This document shows positions 26,085-33,834 of a stretch of DNA of 64,000 nt, in pieces (the first letter of the stretch is position 1; every line of letters starts with the position of its first letter). The stretch covers positions 36,981-100,980 of the forward strand of contig NZ_JAAUOE010000020.1 in the NCBI RefSeq assembly GCF_017114915.1, in the 5' to 3' direction. This stretch comes from Pseudomonas frederiksbergensis. Lineage in GTDB: Bacteria; Pseudomonadota; Gammaproteobacteria; Pseudomonadales; Pseudomonadaceae. A program made the position numbers and the translations under genes. Below the pieces are notes generated by a model. The model had not been told where the DNA came from and ran no database searches. It worked only from the letters and a program-made list of their open reading frames with translations.

Positions 26085-26735
26085 CTAGCTCAGCCAATCG
26101 AGGGTCAGGATCAAACGACGCTCCCCCGGTGCCGGCTGCGGCGAGCGGTGGATCAGGCCGAAGCCTTCGTTGCCGCGCCACTTCTCTCCTTTGAGCAACG
26201 CCACTTCACCGCTGGTCATTTGCTGGATCAGCGAATCGTCCTGCGGTTCAGCTTCGGGTTTGCCTAACTGCCGACGATCCATCGCCCCTTCTTTCAGCCA
26301 TTGGCTGCCGATCCCTGCGTAGGTGGTGATCAACCGCACCGGCACATGATCGACGTGAAAACGCGGGCACATGGCTTTATCCAGAACCCGCAGGCGCAGG
26401 CCGATGCGCTGAGCGCCCAACAAACAGGCGAAGGCACTGACCAGCCAGGAAACGTCGGCGATAAAGCCTTCGTAGCCTTCCAGGTCACTGAAGCCTGAGG
26501 CTAAACCGTGGAGATTGGGTTCGGCGTCATCGTCGGCCATTTCCAGGGACAGCGACTCGGCCAGCGGCTCGTTCAAGGACAACAGCAAGCGACCGAAATC
26601 GGCAATGTGCGCCGGGAGTTGACGTTGCCAGAGGGCGAGATTTACGCCGTCGTCCAGAATCCCAGTCAACACTTTTGGCGTATCACCTCGAACCTGACCA
26701 ATGACCGGTCGCAACTTCAGATTGGGCGCCAACAT
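26085..26735 (-). CDS. DUF1826 protein with a possible 2-oxoglutarate/Fe(II) dioxygenase triad
   Basis: 216 aa from ATG at 26735, overlapping the zigA stop by ATGA coupling; the longer reading to 26789 is rejected. The family commonly accompanies COG0523 genes in Pseudomonas. Visible conserved residues are PRFHVDHVPVRLITTY (H127, D129), GFGLIHRSPQPAPGERR (H196) and R206/R207. An HxD followed about 67 residues later by His and 10 residues later by Arg is the layout of Fe(II)/2-oxoglutarate dioxygenases. That reading is my inference. Coupling to ZigA and the shared Zur box imply a role in zinc starvation, possibly as a client or helper of the chaperone. Confidence 0.8.
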   Translation of the reverse strand: MLAPNLKLRPVIGQVRGDTPKVLTGILDDGVNLALWQRQLPAHIADFGRLLLSLNEPLAESLSLEMADDDAEPNLHGLASGFSDLEGYEGFIADVSWLVSAFACLLGAQRIGLRLRVLDKAMCPRFHVDHVPVRLITTYAGIGSQWLKEGAMDRRQLGKPEAEPQDDSLIQQMTSGEVALLKGEKWRGNEGFGLIHRSPQPAPGERRLILTLDWLS

Positions 26736-27943
26736 CAGGCGGCCGCCTCTTCGTGCCAAGGGCCGAACGGATCGGGCAACAACCGCCATTCCTCCACGCC
26801 CATAGCCATTTCAGCATCTGTCAGCAGGCAGTTATCGAGTTCGGCGGTGAGTTGCGCGAAGTCGATGTTCTGGCCGATAAACACCAGTTCCTGGCGGCAA
26901 TCGCCGGTAGCGGCCGTCCAATTTTCCATGATCCCGGCGGTGCTTTCTTCGTCCTGAGGCCACTGATTTTTCGGCACGAAACGCCACCAGCGCCCAGCAA
27001 ACCCATGACGCATCAAGCCGCCGGCCTGGGACCAACTGCCTGCGTCCATGTGTTTGCTGGCCAGCCAGAAAAAGCCTTTGGAACGCAGCAGTTTGCCGTT
27101 CACCCACGGGCGGTCGATGAAGCTGAAAAAGCGTTGGGGATGAAACGGTCGTCGCGCCCGATAAGCCGAGGAGGCGATGCCGTACTCCTCGGTTTCCGGC
27201 ACGTGTTCACCGCGTAATTCCTGTAGCCATCCTGGCGCCTGGGCGGCCTTTTCGAAGTCGAAACGCCCAGTGTTGAGGATTTTCTTGAGCGGCACTTCGC
27301 CCATGACCATCGGAATGATTTCGGCCTGGGCATTGAGCCGCTCGAGGATCGCGATCAGCTCCTGGCGCTCTTGACTGCTGATCAAATCGATCTTGCTGAT
27401 CAGGATCACGTCGGCGAATTCGATCTGCTCGATCAACAGGTCAGTGATCGAGCGCTCGTCCTCCTCGCCCAGGGTTTCGCCACGAGAAGCGAGGCTTTCG
27501 GCGGCCTGGTAGTCGAGCAGGAAGTTCATGCCGTCGACCACGGTGACCATGGTATCGAGTCGCGCAATGTCAGTCAGGCTCTGCCCTTCTTCATCGCGGA
27601 ACGTGAAGGTTTCCGCCACGGGCAACGGCTCGGAAATCCCGGTGGACTCGATCAGCAGGTAATCGAAACGACCGTCCCTGGCGAGTTTGCTGACTTCCTC
27701 GAGCAAATCTTCACGCAAGGTGCAGCAGATGCAGCCGTTGCTCATTTCCACGAGTTTTTCTTCGGCACGGTTCAGGCTGACATCGCGCTGAACTTCACTG
27801 CCATCGATATTGATCTCGCTCATGTCGTTGACGATCACTGCGACCCGCAAATTATCGCGATTACGTAGTACGTAATTAAGAAGTGTACTTTTTCCGGCGC
27901 CGAGAAAGCCCGACAGGACGGTCACGGGGAGACGATTGGGCAT
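26735..27943 (-). CDS. zigA: Zinc metallochaperone GTPase ZigA (COG0523)
   Basis: 402 aa. Walker A SGFLGAGKSTLL (residues 11-22), VNDMSEINIDG, the CxCC motif NGCICCTLRE (C71, C73, C74), ESTGISEPLPV and SKIDLIS define a G3E GTPase. The C-terminal CobW_C domain includes PFHPQRFFSFIDRPW and RQELVFIGQNIDF. The long form matches the Zur-regulated zinc chaperone branch (PA5535-like, and Acinetobacter ZigA). It uses GTP to deliver scarce zinc to a protein client. A perfect Zur box lies 49 bp upstream, shared with a divergent secreted-protein gene. It heads a two-gene unit with DUF1826. Confidence 0.92.
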   Translation of the reverse strand: MPNRLPVTVLSGFLGAGKSTLLNYVLRNRDNLRVAVIVNDMSEINIDGSEVQRDVSLNRAEEKLVEMSNGCICCTLREDLLEEVSKLARDGRFDYLLIESTGISEPLPVAETFTFRDEEGQSLTDIARLDTMVTVVDGMNFLLDYQAAESLASRGETLGEEDERSITDLLIEQIEFADVILISKIDLISSQERQELIAILERLNAQAEIIPMVMGEVPLKKILNTGRFDFEKAAQAPGWLQELRGEHVPETEEYGIASSAYRARRPFHPQRFFSFIDRPWVNGKLLRSKGFFWLASKHMDAGSWSQAGGLMRHGFAGRWWRFVPKNQWPQDEESTAGIMENWTAATGDCRQELVFIGQNIDFAQLTAELDNCLLTDAEMAMGVEEWRLLPDPFGPWHEEAAA

Positions 27944-27991
27944 CAGGTATTCCTCACAGGGATGCCCGGTCGCAATGTCGGGCTTAATTTA

Positions 27992-28006
27992 TGTTATAGT
28001 ATAACA
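27992..28006. promoter_or_regulatory. Zur box 1 (perfect 15-bp palindrome)
   Basis: TGTTATA-G-TATAACA is a perfect dyad around a central G. It matches the gammaproteobacterial Zur operator (GTTATAnTATAAC core). It is 49 bp upstream of zigA and 80 bp upstream of the divergent secreted-protein gene, so zinc-bound Zur should repress both. Confidence 0.9.
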
Positions 28007-28085
28007 ACTAAATCAGACCACTCCCCTCTTGCCCACGACGACAAAGGGCACGATGCGAAAGCCCGTCCGCCCCTGGAGAAATGCC

Positions 28086-28463
28086 ATGGGAAACGCTCTG
28101 AAATTCTCGCTGTTGAGCCTTTGGCTGCTGATTGCGGTCGATGCCTGGGGACAAATCCCGAGCCTGGCCAACTGTACCCGCAGCGCCAATCTGCTGGCCT
28201 GCGTGGATGCCGACGGCAATGCCTACAGCGTCAACACTGTCGGTAGCACGATCTATTTGCGCGGCTTTGAAGTGGTTGGCAAACGCTATTGGGCGCAAAC
28301 CAACAGCCGCTACGGGCAACTGACGTTCTTTACCGGCATCGCGTCCGATGGCGAAGCCTGGGTCGGCTACAACCGCCGGGTTGGCTGGACAACCCTCAAT
28401 CGGTTCTCCAGTTCCGGTGGCAGCAGCGGCAAATTCACGTGTAGCCGGATAACCGGCTGCTAG
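28086..28463 (+). CDS. Putative Zur-regulated secreted protein, unknown function
   Basis: 125 aa from ATG at 28086 (GGAGAA 5 bases upstream); the earlier in-frame start at 28029 has no ribosome site and is rejected. A signal peptide covers about residues 1-22 (LKFSLLSLWLLIAVDAWGQ). The mature part has Cys pairs near the start (LANCTRSANLLACVDADG) and end (KFTCSRITGC), and a Gly/Tyr/Trp-rich middle (GKRYWAQTNSRYGQLTF, GEAWVGYNRRVGW). There is no His cluster or known domain. The upstream perfect Zur box shared with zigA predicts induction in zinc deficiency. P. aeruginosa has dksA2 at about this position, but this protein is unrelated to DksA. Confidence 0.78.
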   Translation: MGNALKFSLLSLWLLIAVDAWGQIPSLANCTRSANLLACVDADGNAYSVNTVGSTIYLRGFEVVGKRYWAQTNSRYGQLTFFTGIASDGEAWVGYNRRVGWTTLNRFSSSGGSSGKFTCSRITGC

Positions 28464-28545
28464 GCCTGGCGCTAAAGGTGAGATAGAGCAAGTGACGCCT
28501 GCGCATGATGAAAGTCTGTTCATGGAAAAGCATCGTCGATTTGAT

Positions 28546-28560
28546 TGTTATAATATAACA
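28546..28560. promoter_or_regulatory. Zur box 2 (perfect 15-bp palindrome) before folE2 operon
   Basis: TGTTATA-A-TATAACA is a perfect dyad around a central A, identical to Zur box 1 except for the centre base. It lies 32 bp upstream of the chosen folE2 start, placing the folE2-ABC-carbonic anhydrase-dihydroorotase operon under Zur. Confidence 0.92.
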
Positions 28561-28591
28561 TGCCAAATCAACTCCCATGATGGACCTGCTC

Positions 28592-29488
28592 ATGAATGCG
28601 CTGACTCTGCCGGATATCGCCGCGCAGGCCTCACGCCAAGCCCTGCCACTCGATTGGGTGGGCATGTGCGGCATTGCTCTTCCTGTTTTATTCGATGGCC
28701 AGCGACTGAGTGCAAAGGCCGACGCTGGCGTTAGCCTCGACGATGGAGAGGCGCGCGGTATCCACATGTCGCGGCTGTATCTGGCGCTGGAAATGCTTGA
28801 GCAGGAATGCCTTTCACCTGCTTTGTTGCGGCGAGTCCTGCAGAGTTTTCTCGAGACCCACGAAGGGCTTTCCCGGAATGCTTACCTGAAAATTCATACC
28901 GATCTGCTGCTCAAAAGACCTGCGCTCGTCAGCCCACTGGCCGGTTGGAAAACTTATCCGGTGAGCATCGAAGCGAGTTTGAAAAACACGATGTTCCACG
29001 TGGAACTAAAAATCGACATTCCTTATTCCTCAACTTGTCCGTGCTCAGCAGCCCTTTCGAGGCAGTTGATTCAGCAGCAATTCGTTGATGACTTCGCCAA
29101 TCAACCACTGCAACACGCCGACGTTCTGGCTTGGCTTGGCTCCACGAAAGGCATCGTCGCGACGCCACATAGCCAACGCAGCAACGCGCAATTGCAGCTG
29201 CGTCTGCACGACTATCTGGATGACCTGCCGCTGATCACCGCAATCAATGACGCGGAAGCCGCCCTTGGCACTGCTGTGCAAACCGCCGTAAAACGCGCCG
29301 ACGAGCAAGCTTTCGCCCTCGCCAACGGTCAGAACCTGATGTTCTGCGAAGACGCTGCCCGACGCTTGAACCTGGCCCTGAAACGCTCACCGGGCATCAA
29401 TGCCTTTCACGTGCGAGTCGTCCACGCCGAAAGTCTTCACGCCCACGACGCCGTCGCCGAAAGCCGCTGGAACTGGGAGGCCGCATGA
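28592..29488 (+). CDS. folE2: Zinc-independent GTP cyclohydrolase FolE2 (GCYH-IB)
   Basis: 298 aa from ATG at 28592 (MNALTLPDIAAQ); two ATGs five codons earlier (28577, 28580) are alternatives and none has a clear ribosome site. Family marks: LDWVGMCGIALPV, KADAGVSLDDGEARGIHMSR, and the active-site IPYSSTCPCSAALSRQ with Cys149 under this start. It converts GTP to 7,8-dihydroneopterin triphosphate for folate, using metals other than zinc. It therefore replaces zinc-dependent FolE in zinc starvation. It is first in the Zur-box-2 operon and overlaps the ABC ATPase gene by ATGA. A parS-like palindrome lies within codons 134-139. Confidence 0.94.
   Translation: MNALTLPDIAAQASRQALPLDWVGMCGIALPVLFDGQRLSAKADAGVSLDDGEARGIHMSRLYLALEMLEQECLSPALLRRVLQSFLETHEGLSRNAYLKIHTDLLLKRPALVSPLAGWKTYPVSIEASLKNTMFHVELKIDIPYSSTCPCSAALSRQLIQQQFVDDFANQPLQHADVLAWLGSTKGIVATPHSQRSNAQLQLRLHDYLDDLPLITAINDAEAALGTAVQTAVKRADEQAFALANGQNLMFCEDAARRLNLALKRSPGINAFHVRVVHAESLHAHDAVAESRWNWEAA
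28992..29007. other. parS-like site (ParB-binding centromere), copy 1
   Basis: TGTTCCACGTGGAACT contains the perfect 14-bp palindrome GTTCCACGTGGAAC, the core of the Pseudomonas chromosomal parS consensus. It is within the folE2 coding sequence. parS sites cluster near oriC, so the site locates the window in the origin domain. Confidence 0.85.
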
Positions 29489-30153
29489 TTCAATGCCAAG
29501 CCTTGCGCTGGGGCGCACCCGGTCAACCGCTCACTCCGTCGGTGGACTTCCAGTTACCCAAAGGAAGTCTGACCGCTGTCATCGGTGCTAACGGTTCGGG
29601 TAAAAGCAGTCTGCTGAAAGTCATCGCCGGCCTGCAAAAGCCACTGGCCGGAAAAGTCATCATTGATGTTCCACGCAAAGGCGGCCTCTCGTTCCTGCCT
29701 CAGCAACAACACCTGGACCGGCAATTCCCCATCAGTCTGCAAGAGTTGGTGGCCGCAGGTTTCTGGGGCAGCAAACAGGCGCCGGAGATACGCAGCCAAC
29801 GCCTCAAGTCTGCGCTGGAAGACTGGTGCCTGATCGGTCTGGACCATCGTCCGTTGATGGCGCTCTCCGGAGGCGAACTGCAGCGTGCCCTGCTCGCCCG
29901 ACTGAGCCTCGCCGAAGCGCCCTTGCTGCTGCTCGACGAACCCCATGCCGCCCTCGACGAACTCGGTCAGGCGCTGCTTTGGAAACACATCCACGCCTGG
30001 CATGCCGAAGGCCGAACGCTTGTGGTGGTGTGTCATGACTTGGCCGCCGTGCGCCAACATATTCCACAGGCTCTGCTGATCAAAAGCAGCGGCTGCGTCC
30101 TGGGTGCCAGTACCGAGCTGATTAGCCAACAACCCCAGACGCAGGTGGCTTGA
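29485..30153 (+). CDS. Zinc/manganese-type ABC transporter ATP-binding protein (ZnuC-like)
   Basis: 222 aa, translationally coupled to folE2. Walker A IGANGSGKSSLLKVI (about residues 33-47), Q-loop LPQQQHLDRQFP, signature LSGGELQRALLARL, Walker B LLLLDEPHAALD and switch VVVCHD are all present, so the ATPase is functional by sequence. It powers the adjacent permease and binding protein. It differs from a free-standing znuC by its location inside a Zur operon with folE2, implying a second zinc importer induced by deficiency. Confidence 0.9.
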   Translation: MIQCQALRWGAPGQPLTPSVDFQLPKGSLTAVIGANGSGKSSLLKVIAGLQKPLAGKVIIDVPRKGGLSFLPQQQHLDRQFPISLQELVAAGFWGSKQAPEIRSQRLKSALEDWCLIGLDHRPLMALSGGELQRALLARLSLAEAPLLLLDEPHAALDELGQALLWKHIHAWHAEGRTLVVVCHDLAAVRQHIPQALLIKSSGCVLGASTELISQQPQTQVA

Positions 30154-31016
30154 TGATCGCCGCCCACCTTTGGCAACCGTTCCACGAGTTCGTGTTCATG
30201 CGCCGGGCGCTGCTCGGTGGTCTCGTTCTGGCGTGCAGCACCGCTCCGCTTGGGGTGTTTCTGATCTTGCGGCGCATGAGCCTGATCGGCGACGCGGTGG
30301 CTCACGGCATCTTGCCCGGTGCTGCATTGGGCTTCTGGTTCGCCGGACTGAGCCTGCCCGCGCTGACCATCGGCGGCCTCGGTGCCGGCCTGAGCATGGC
30401 CGGACTGGCCGCCTGGATCACCCGCCGCACCGGCCTGCGGGAGGACGCGAGCCTGGCCGCGATCTACCCGATCTCGTTGGCCAGTGGCGTGCTGATCCTT
30501 GGCATCGCCGGCAAGCGTCTGGACCTGTTGCACCTGCTGTTTGGCTCAGCGCTGGCGGTCGATGGCCCGACCTTGACCGGCATGCTCTGGGTCTCGGGCT
30601 TCAGCCTGATCGCCATGGCCCTCATCTACAAACCCCTGTTGCTGGACACCCTCGACCCGCTCTTTCTACAAACCGTCAGCCGCCTCGGGCCAATGGCTCA
30701 CGGGGTATTTCTGACGCTGGTGGTGCTGAACCTGGTGATCGGTTTCCAGGCAATCGGCGCGTTGATGGTGGTCGGTCTGATGATGTTGCCGGCCGCCGCT
30801 TCCCGCTTCTGGAGTCGGCGCTTGCCAGTGCTTATCACCATCGCCGCCTTGCTCGGCAGCCTCTCGGTCTGGTTCGGATTGTTGCTGTCGTTCTACTACT
30901 CGCTGCCCAGCGGCCCGGCGATCGTGCTGGTGGCTGGTGGTTTGTATCTGCTGTCCGTGGTGTTCGGTCCGGTGCATGGCTTGCTGCGCCGCCCGCCTTT
31001 GCTCACATCCCAATGA
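30153..31016 (+). CDS. Zinc/manganese-type ABC transporter permease (ZnuB-like)
   Basis: 287 aa, ATG at 30153 overlapping the ATPase stop by one base (TGATG). About eight membrane segments of the ABC-3 family, with FMRRALLGGLVLACSTAPLG, FLILRRMSLIGDAVAHGILP near the N-terminus and VVGLMMLPAAASRFW near residue 210. The 'SLIGDAVAH' loop is the family hallmark. It forms the inner-membrane channel for the metal delivered by the binding protein. Confidence 0.92.
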   Translation: MIAAHLWQPFHEFVFMRRALLGGLVLACSTAPLGVFLILRRMSLIGDAVAHGILPGAALGFWFAGLSLPALTIGGLGAGLSMAGLAAWITRRTGLREDASLAAIYPISLASGVLILGIAGKRLDLLHLLFGSALAVDGPTLTGMLWVSGFSLIAMALIYKPLLLDTLDPLFLQTVSRLGPMAHGVFLTLVVLNLVIGFQAIGALMVVGLMMLPAAASRFWSRRLPVLITIAALLGSLSVWFGLLLSFYYSLPSGPAIVLVAGGLYLLSVVFGPVHGLLRRPPLLTSQ

Positions 31017-31027
31017 GGTGTTACTCG

Positions 31028-31903
31028 ATGCGCGCTTTACTTGTGCTGTTCAGTTTGATGCTGTCGATGTCGCTGTCTGCCGCGGAAAAACTCCAGGTGG
31101 TCACCAGCTTCAGCATCCTCGCCGACATGACCCATCAAGTCGGCGGCGACCATATTCAGGTCACCAATATGGTCGGCCCGGACGCCGATGCCCATACTTA
31201 CGAGCCGACTCCGGACGATGCAAAGGCATTACTCAATGCCAGACTGATCATCAAGAACGGCCTGGGCTTCGAGCCATGGCTGGACCGTCTGGTGACCAGC
31301 ACCGAGACCAAAGCCCCAGTGGTCAGCGCCAGTCACGGTGTCATTCCGCGCTCGCTCGATGAAGACGGTGAAACCATCCCGGACCCGCATGCCTGGCACA
31401 ACCTGGCGAACATCGAGTTGTACATCAGCAACATCACCAAAGCGCTGATCGCCGCCGACCCTGCCAACAAAACCGATTACGAACACAACAGCCAGGCCTA
31501 CCTGAAAAAGATCTATGCCCTGCTTGCCGAAGCCAAAACCAAGCTCGGTTCGCTGCCGGTGGGTAATCGCAAAGTCGTGACCTCCCATGACGCCTTCGGT
31601 TATCTCGGCCAGGCTTACGGTATCGATTTCATGGCGCCGCAAGGTCTGTCCACCGAGCGCGAACCTTCGGCCGCCGAAGTCGCTGCGCTGATCACGCAGA
31701 TCCGTCAGGCGAAGGTCAAAGCGGTGTTCATGGAAAACATCAAGGACGCGCGCCTGCTCAAGCAAATCGCCGATGAAAGCGGCGCGCGCATCGGCGGCAC
31801 GCTGTACTCCGACGCCCTCGCAGCAACCGGCCCGGCCAGCACCTTCACCGGGCTGTTCGAATACAACCTCAACACCTTGTACAACGCACTGAGCAAACCA
31901 TGA
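31028..31903 (+). CDS. Periplasmic zinc/manganese-binding protein of ABC transporter (ZnuA-like, no His loop)
   Basis: 291 aa from ATG at 31028 (GAGGTG 9 bases upstream); a much longer in-frame reading from 30170 overlaps the permease and is rejected. Signal peptide is residues 1-18. It is a cluster A-I metal-binding fold: VTSFSILADMTHQVGG, DADAHTYEPTPDD (H56), PDPHAWHNLANIELY (H121), VVTSHDAFGYLGQAYG (H187), TLYSDALAATGP (D262). This His3-Asp set can bind Zn or Mn. The His-rich loop typical of ZnuA is missing, so it may be a high-affinity low-capacity or chaperone-fed type like AztC. Last of the three transporter genes. Confidence 0.9.
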   Translation: MRALLVLFSLMLSMSLSAAEKLQVVTSFSILADMTHQVGGDHIQVTNMVGPDADAHTYEPTPDDAKALLNARLIIKNGLGFEPWLDRLVTSTETKAPVVSASHGVIPRSLDEDGETIPDPHAWHNLANIELYISNITKALIAADPANKTDYEHNSQAYLKKIYALLAEAKTKLGSLPVGNRKVVTSHDAFGYLGQAYGIDFMAPQGLSTEREPSAAEVAALITQIRQAKVKAVFMENIKDARLLKQIADESGARIGGTLYSDALAATGPASTFTGLFEYNLNTLYNALSKP

Positions 31904-32460
31904 TCCGCAAGAATCCTTCAGGTGATTTGCCGTCGATTGCAGAGTCGGCGTACGTGGATAAAACCGCCATCATCTGCGGCAAAGTGGTGATCGGCGAGAA
32001 CGTCTTCGTCGGTCCCTACGCCGTAATACGCGCCGATGAAGTGGATGACTCGGGCGAGATGGAGCCGATCACCATCGGCGCCAATTCGAACATCCAGGAC
32101 GGCGTGGTGATCCACTCCAAGTCCGGCGCGGCAGTGACCATCGGCGAGTTCAGCTCCATCGCCCACCGCTCCATCGTTCATGGTCCCTGCACCGTCGGTA
32201 ATCGCGTGTTCATCGGTTTCAACAGTGTGTTGTTCAACTGTGTGGTGGGTGATGGCTGCGTGGTTCGGCACAACTCGGTGGTCGATGGTCGTGATTTGCC
32301 TGAAGCCTTCTACGTGCCCTCCACCACGCGCATCGGCCCCAATACTGACCTGTCGCAGTTCCCACCGGTGAGCGTCAGCGCCTCGGAGTTTTCCGAAGAC
32401 GTGGCGCGCACCAACGTTGATCTGGTGCGGGGCTACAAAGCCCTGCAAAACGAGTTCTGA
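31900..32460 (+). CDS. Gamma-carbonic anhydrase-like protein
   Basis: 186 aa, ATGA-coupled to the binding-protein gene. It is a left-handed beta-helix of hexapeptide repeats (VVIGENVFVGPYAVIRADEV, ITIGANSNIQDGVVIHS, VTIGEFSSIAHRSIVHGPC). The three metal-ligand histidines of the gamma class appear as H72, H89 and H94. It would hydrate CO2 and is thought to work with iron or cobalt, so it can replace zinc carbonic anhydrases in zinc shortage. It matches PA5540 in Zur-cluster position. A structural or regulatory role cannot be excluded from sequence. Confidence 0.88.
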   Translation: MIRKNPSGDLPSIAESAYVDKTAIICGKVVIGENVFVGPYAVIRADEVDDSGEMEPITIGANSNIQDGVVIHSKSGAAVTIGEFSSIAHRSIVHGPCTVGNRVFIGFNSVLFNCVVGDGCVVRHNSVVDGRDLPEAFYVPSTTRIGPNTDLSQFPPVSVSASEFSEDVARTNVDLVRGYKALQNEF

Positions 32461-32462
32461 CC

Positions 32463-33800
32463 ATGAGCAGCGTGCTGATTCGCAATGCCCGGCTGGTCAA
32501 TGACGGTCGTGAGTTCGACGGTGATTTGCTGGTAAGCCACGGTCGCATCGTCAAGATCGCCAGCAGCATCGAAGGTGAAACGGCCACCGTGGAAATCGAC
32601 GCCAACGGCCAATGGCTACTGCCGGGCATGATCGATGACCAGGTGCATTTCCGCGACCCCGGAGCGCCAGACAAGGGCAGCTTCCATACCGAGTCTCGAG
32701 CGGCGGTGGCCGGCGGCATCACCAGCTTCATGGACATGCCCAACACCTCCCCGGCCACCCTGACCCTCGCCGTACTGGCCGACAAGAAACGTCGAGCCGC
32801 GACGAGTTCAGTGGCCAATTATGGTTTTCATTTCGGCGTGAGCAACGACAATCTCGACACCATCACCTCGCTCAATCCTTGTGAAGTGGCTGGGATCAAA
32901 GTGTTCATGGGCGCCTCCACGGGCAATATGCTGGTAGACGATCCGCGAATTCTTGAGCGGTTATTCGCCGAGGTGCCGACTCTTTTGTTGGCCCACTGCG
33001 AACACACGCCCAGCATCGAGGCCAACGCTGCGAACCTGCGAGAGCTGTTCGGCGAGCACCTTCCCCCCGCCGCTCATCCGCTGATCCGCAACGCCGAGGC
33101 GTGCTTTCGCTCCTCCTCGATGGCCGTCGATCTGGCCCGGCGACACGGCACTCGCTTGCACGTTTTACATCTGACTACCGCCCGCGAACTGGCGCTGTTC
33201 GAAGACAAGCCGCTGGCGCAGAAACACATCACCGCCGAGGTTTGTCTGCACCATTTGCTGTTCGACGACCGCGACTACCCGAACCTCGGCAACCTGATCA
33301 AGTGCAACCCGGCGATCAAGACCCGGGCCGACCGCGATGCCTTGCGCAAAGCATTGTTGAGCAATCGACTGGACGTGATCGGCAGCGATCACGCACCCCA
33401 CACCTGGGCCGAAAAACAGCGGCCCTACAGCCAGTCGCCATCCGGTTTGCCGTTGGTGCAACATGCCCTGCCCGCGCTCCTGGAACTGGTGGCCGATGGG
33501 GTCTTGCCAATCACGACTCTCGTGGCCAAAACCAGTCACCGGGTCGCCGATCTGTTTGCAATTCCCGACCGTGGCTACCTGCGCGAAGGCTATTGGGCCG
33601 ACCTGGTGTTGATCAAACCCGAGCCCGGTGGCGTTGCTGTTTCCCGTCAACCGGTCCTCTCGCAATGCGGCTGGACGCCCTTCGCCCGTCACTGCTTTCG
33701 CCACAGTGTCAGCACCACCGTCGTGTCGGGGCAAATTGCCTGGCACGACAAACGTCTAAATGACAACTGTCAGGGATTACCGCTACGGTTTATGCGCTGA
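32463..33800 (+). CDS. pyrC2: Alternative dihydroorotase (PyrC2 type) with altered metal motif
   Basis: 445 aa, starting 2 bp after the carbonic-anhydrase-like gene. It is an amidohydrolase: LLPGMIDDQVHFRDPGAPD near residue 53, K146 in GIKVFMGAS (candidate carbamylated lysine), H178 in LLAHCEH, H237 in VLHLTT and catalytic D310 in GSDHAPH. The usual N-terminal HxH is Q60-V-H62 here, losing one metal ligand. It would convert carbamoyl aspartate to dihydroorotate in pyrimidine synthesis. Position matches PA5541, part of the set of zinc-sparing paralogs, and the ligand loss fits a reduced zinc need. It is the last intact gene of the Zur operon. Confidence 0.9.
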   Translation: MSSVLIRNARLVNDGREFDGDLLVSHGRIVKIASSIEGETATVEIDANGQWLLPGMIDDQVHFRDPGAPDKGSFHTESRAAVAGGITSFMDMPNTSPATLTLAVLADKKRRAATSSVANYGFHFGVSNDNLDTITSLNPCEVAGIKVFMGASTGNMLVDDPRILERLFAEVPTLLLAHCEHTPSIEANAANLRELFGEHLPPAAHPLIRNAEACFRSSSMAVDLARRHGTRLHVLHLTTARELALFEDKPLAQKHITAEVCLHHLLFDDRDYPNLGNLIKCNPAIKTRADRDALRKALLSNRLDVIGSDHAPHTWAEKQRPYSQSPSGLPLVQHALPALLELVADGVLPITTLVAKTSHRVADLFAIPDRGYLREGYWADLVLIKPEPGGVAVSRQPVLSQCGWTPFARHCFRHSVSTTVVSGQIAWHDKRLNDNCQGLPLRFMR

Positions 33801-33803
33801 CGC

Positions 33804-33819
33804 ACGTTATCGATAACGT
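33804..33819. promoter_or_regulatory. 16-bp perfect palindrome before the thrS remnant, possible decayed Zur site
   Basis: ACGTTATCGATAACGT is a perfect palindrome 16 bp upstream of the remnant's ATG. Its half-site GTTAT resembles Zur, but the spacing is one base too short (GTTATCGATAAC). It may be a degraded Zur box, another regulator's site, or a hairpin after the dihydroorotase stop. Confidence 0.35.
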
Positions 33820-33834
33820 TCGAGAACACCGATC

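Noticed and set aside
30170..31027. Long N-terminal extension of the zinc-binding protein gene
   Set aside because: It runs through the permease gene in another frame; the ATG at 31028 has a ribosome site and starts a proper signal peptide.
33804..33819. Perfect palindrome as a third true Zur box
   Set aside because: Half-sites are similar, but the centre is even-spaced (12-bp core instead of 13), so it is listed only as a weak candidate.
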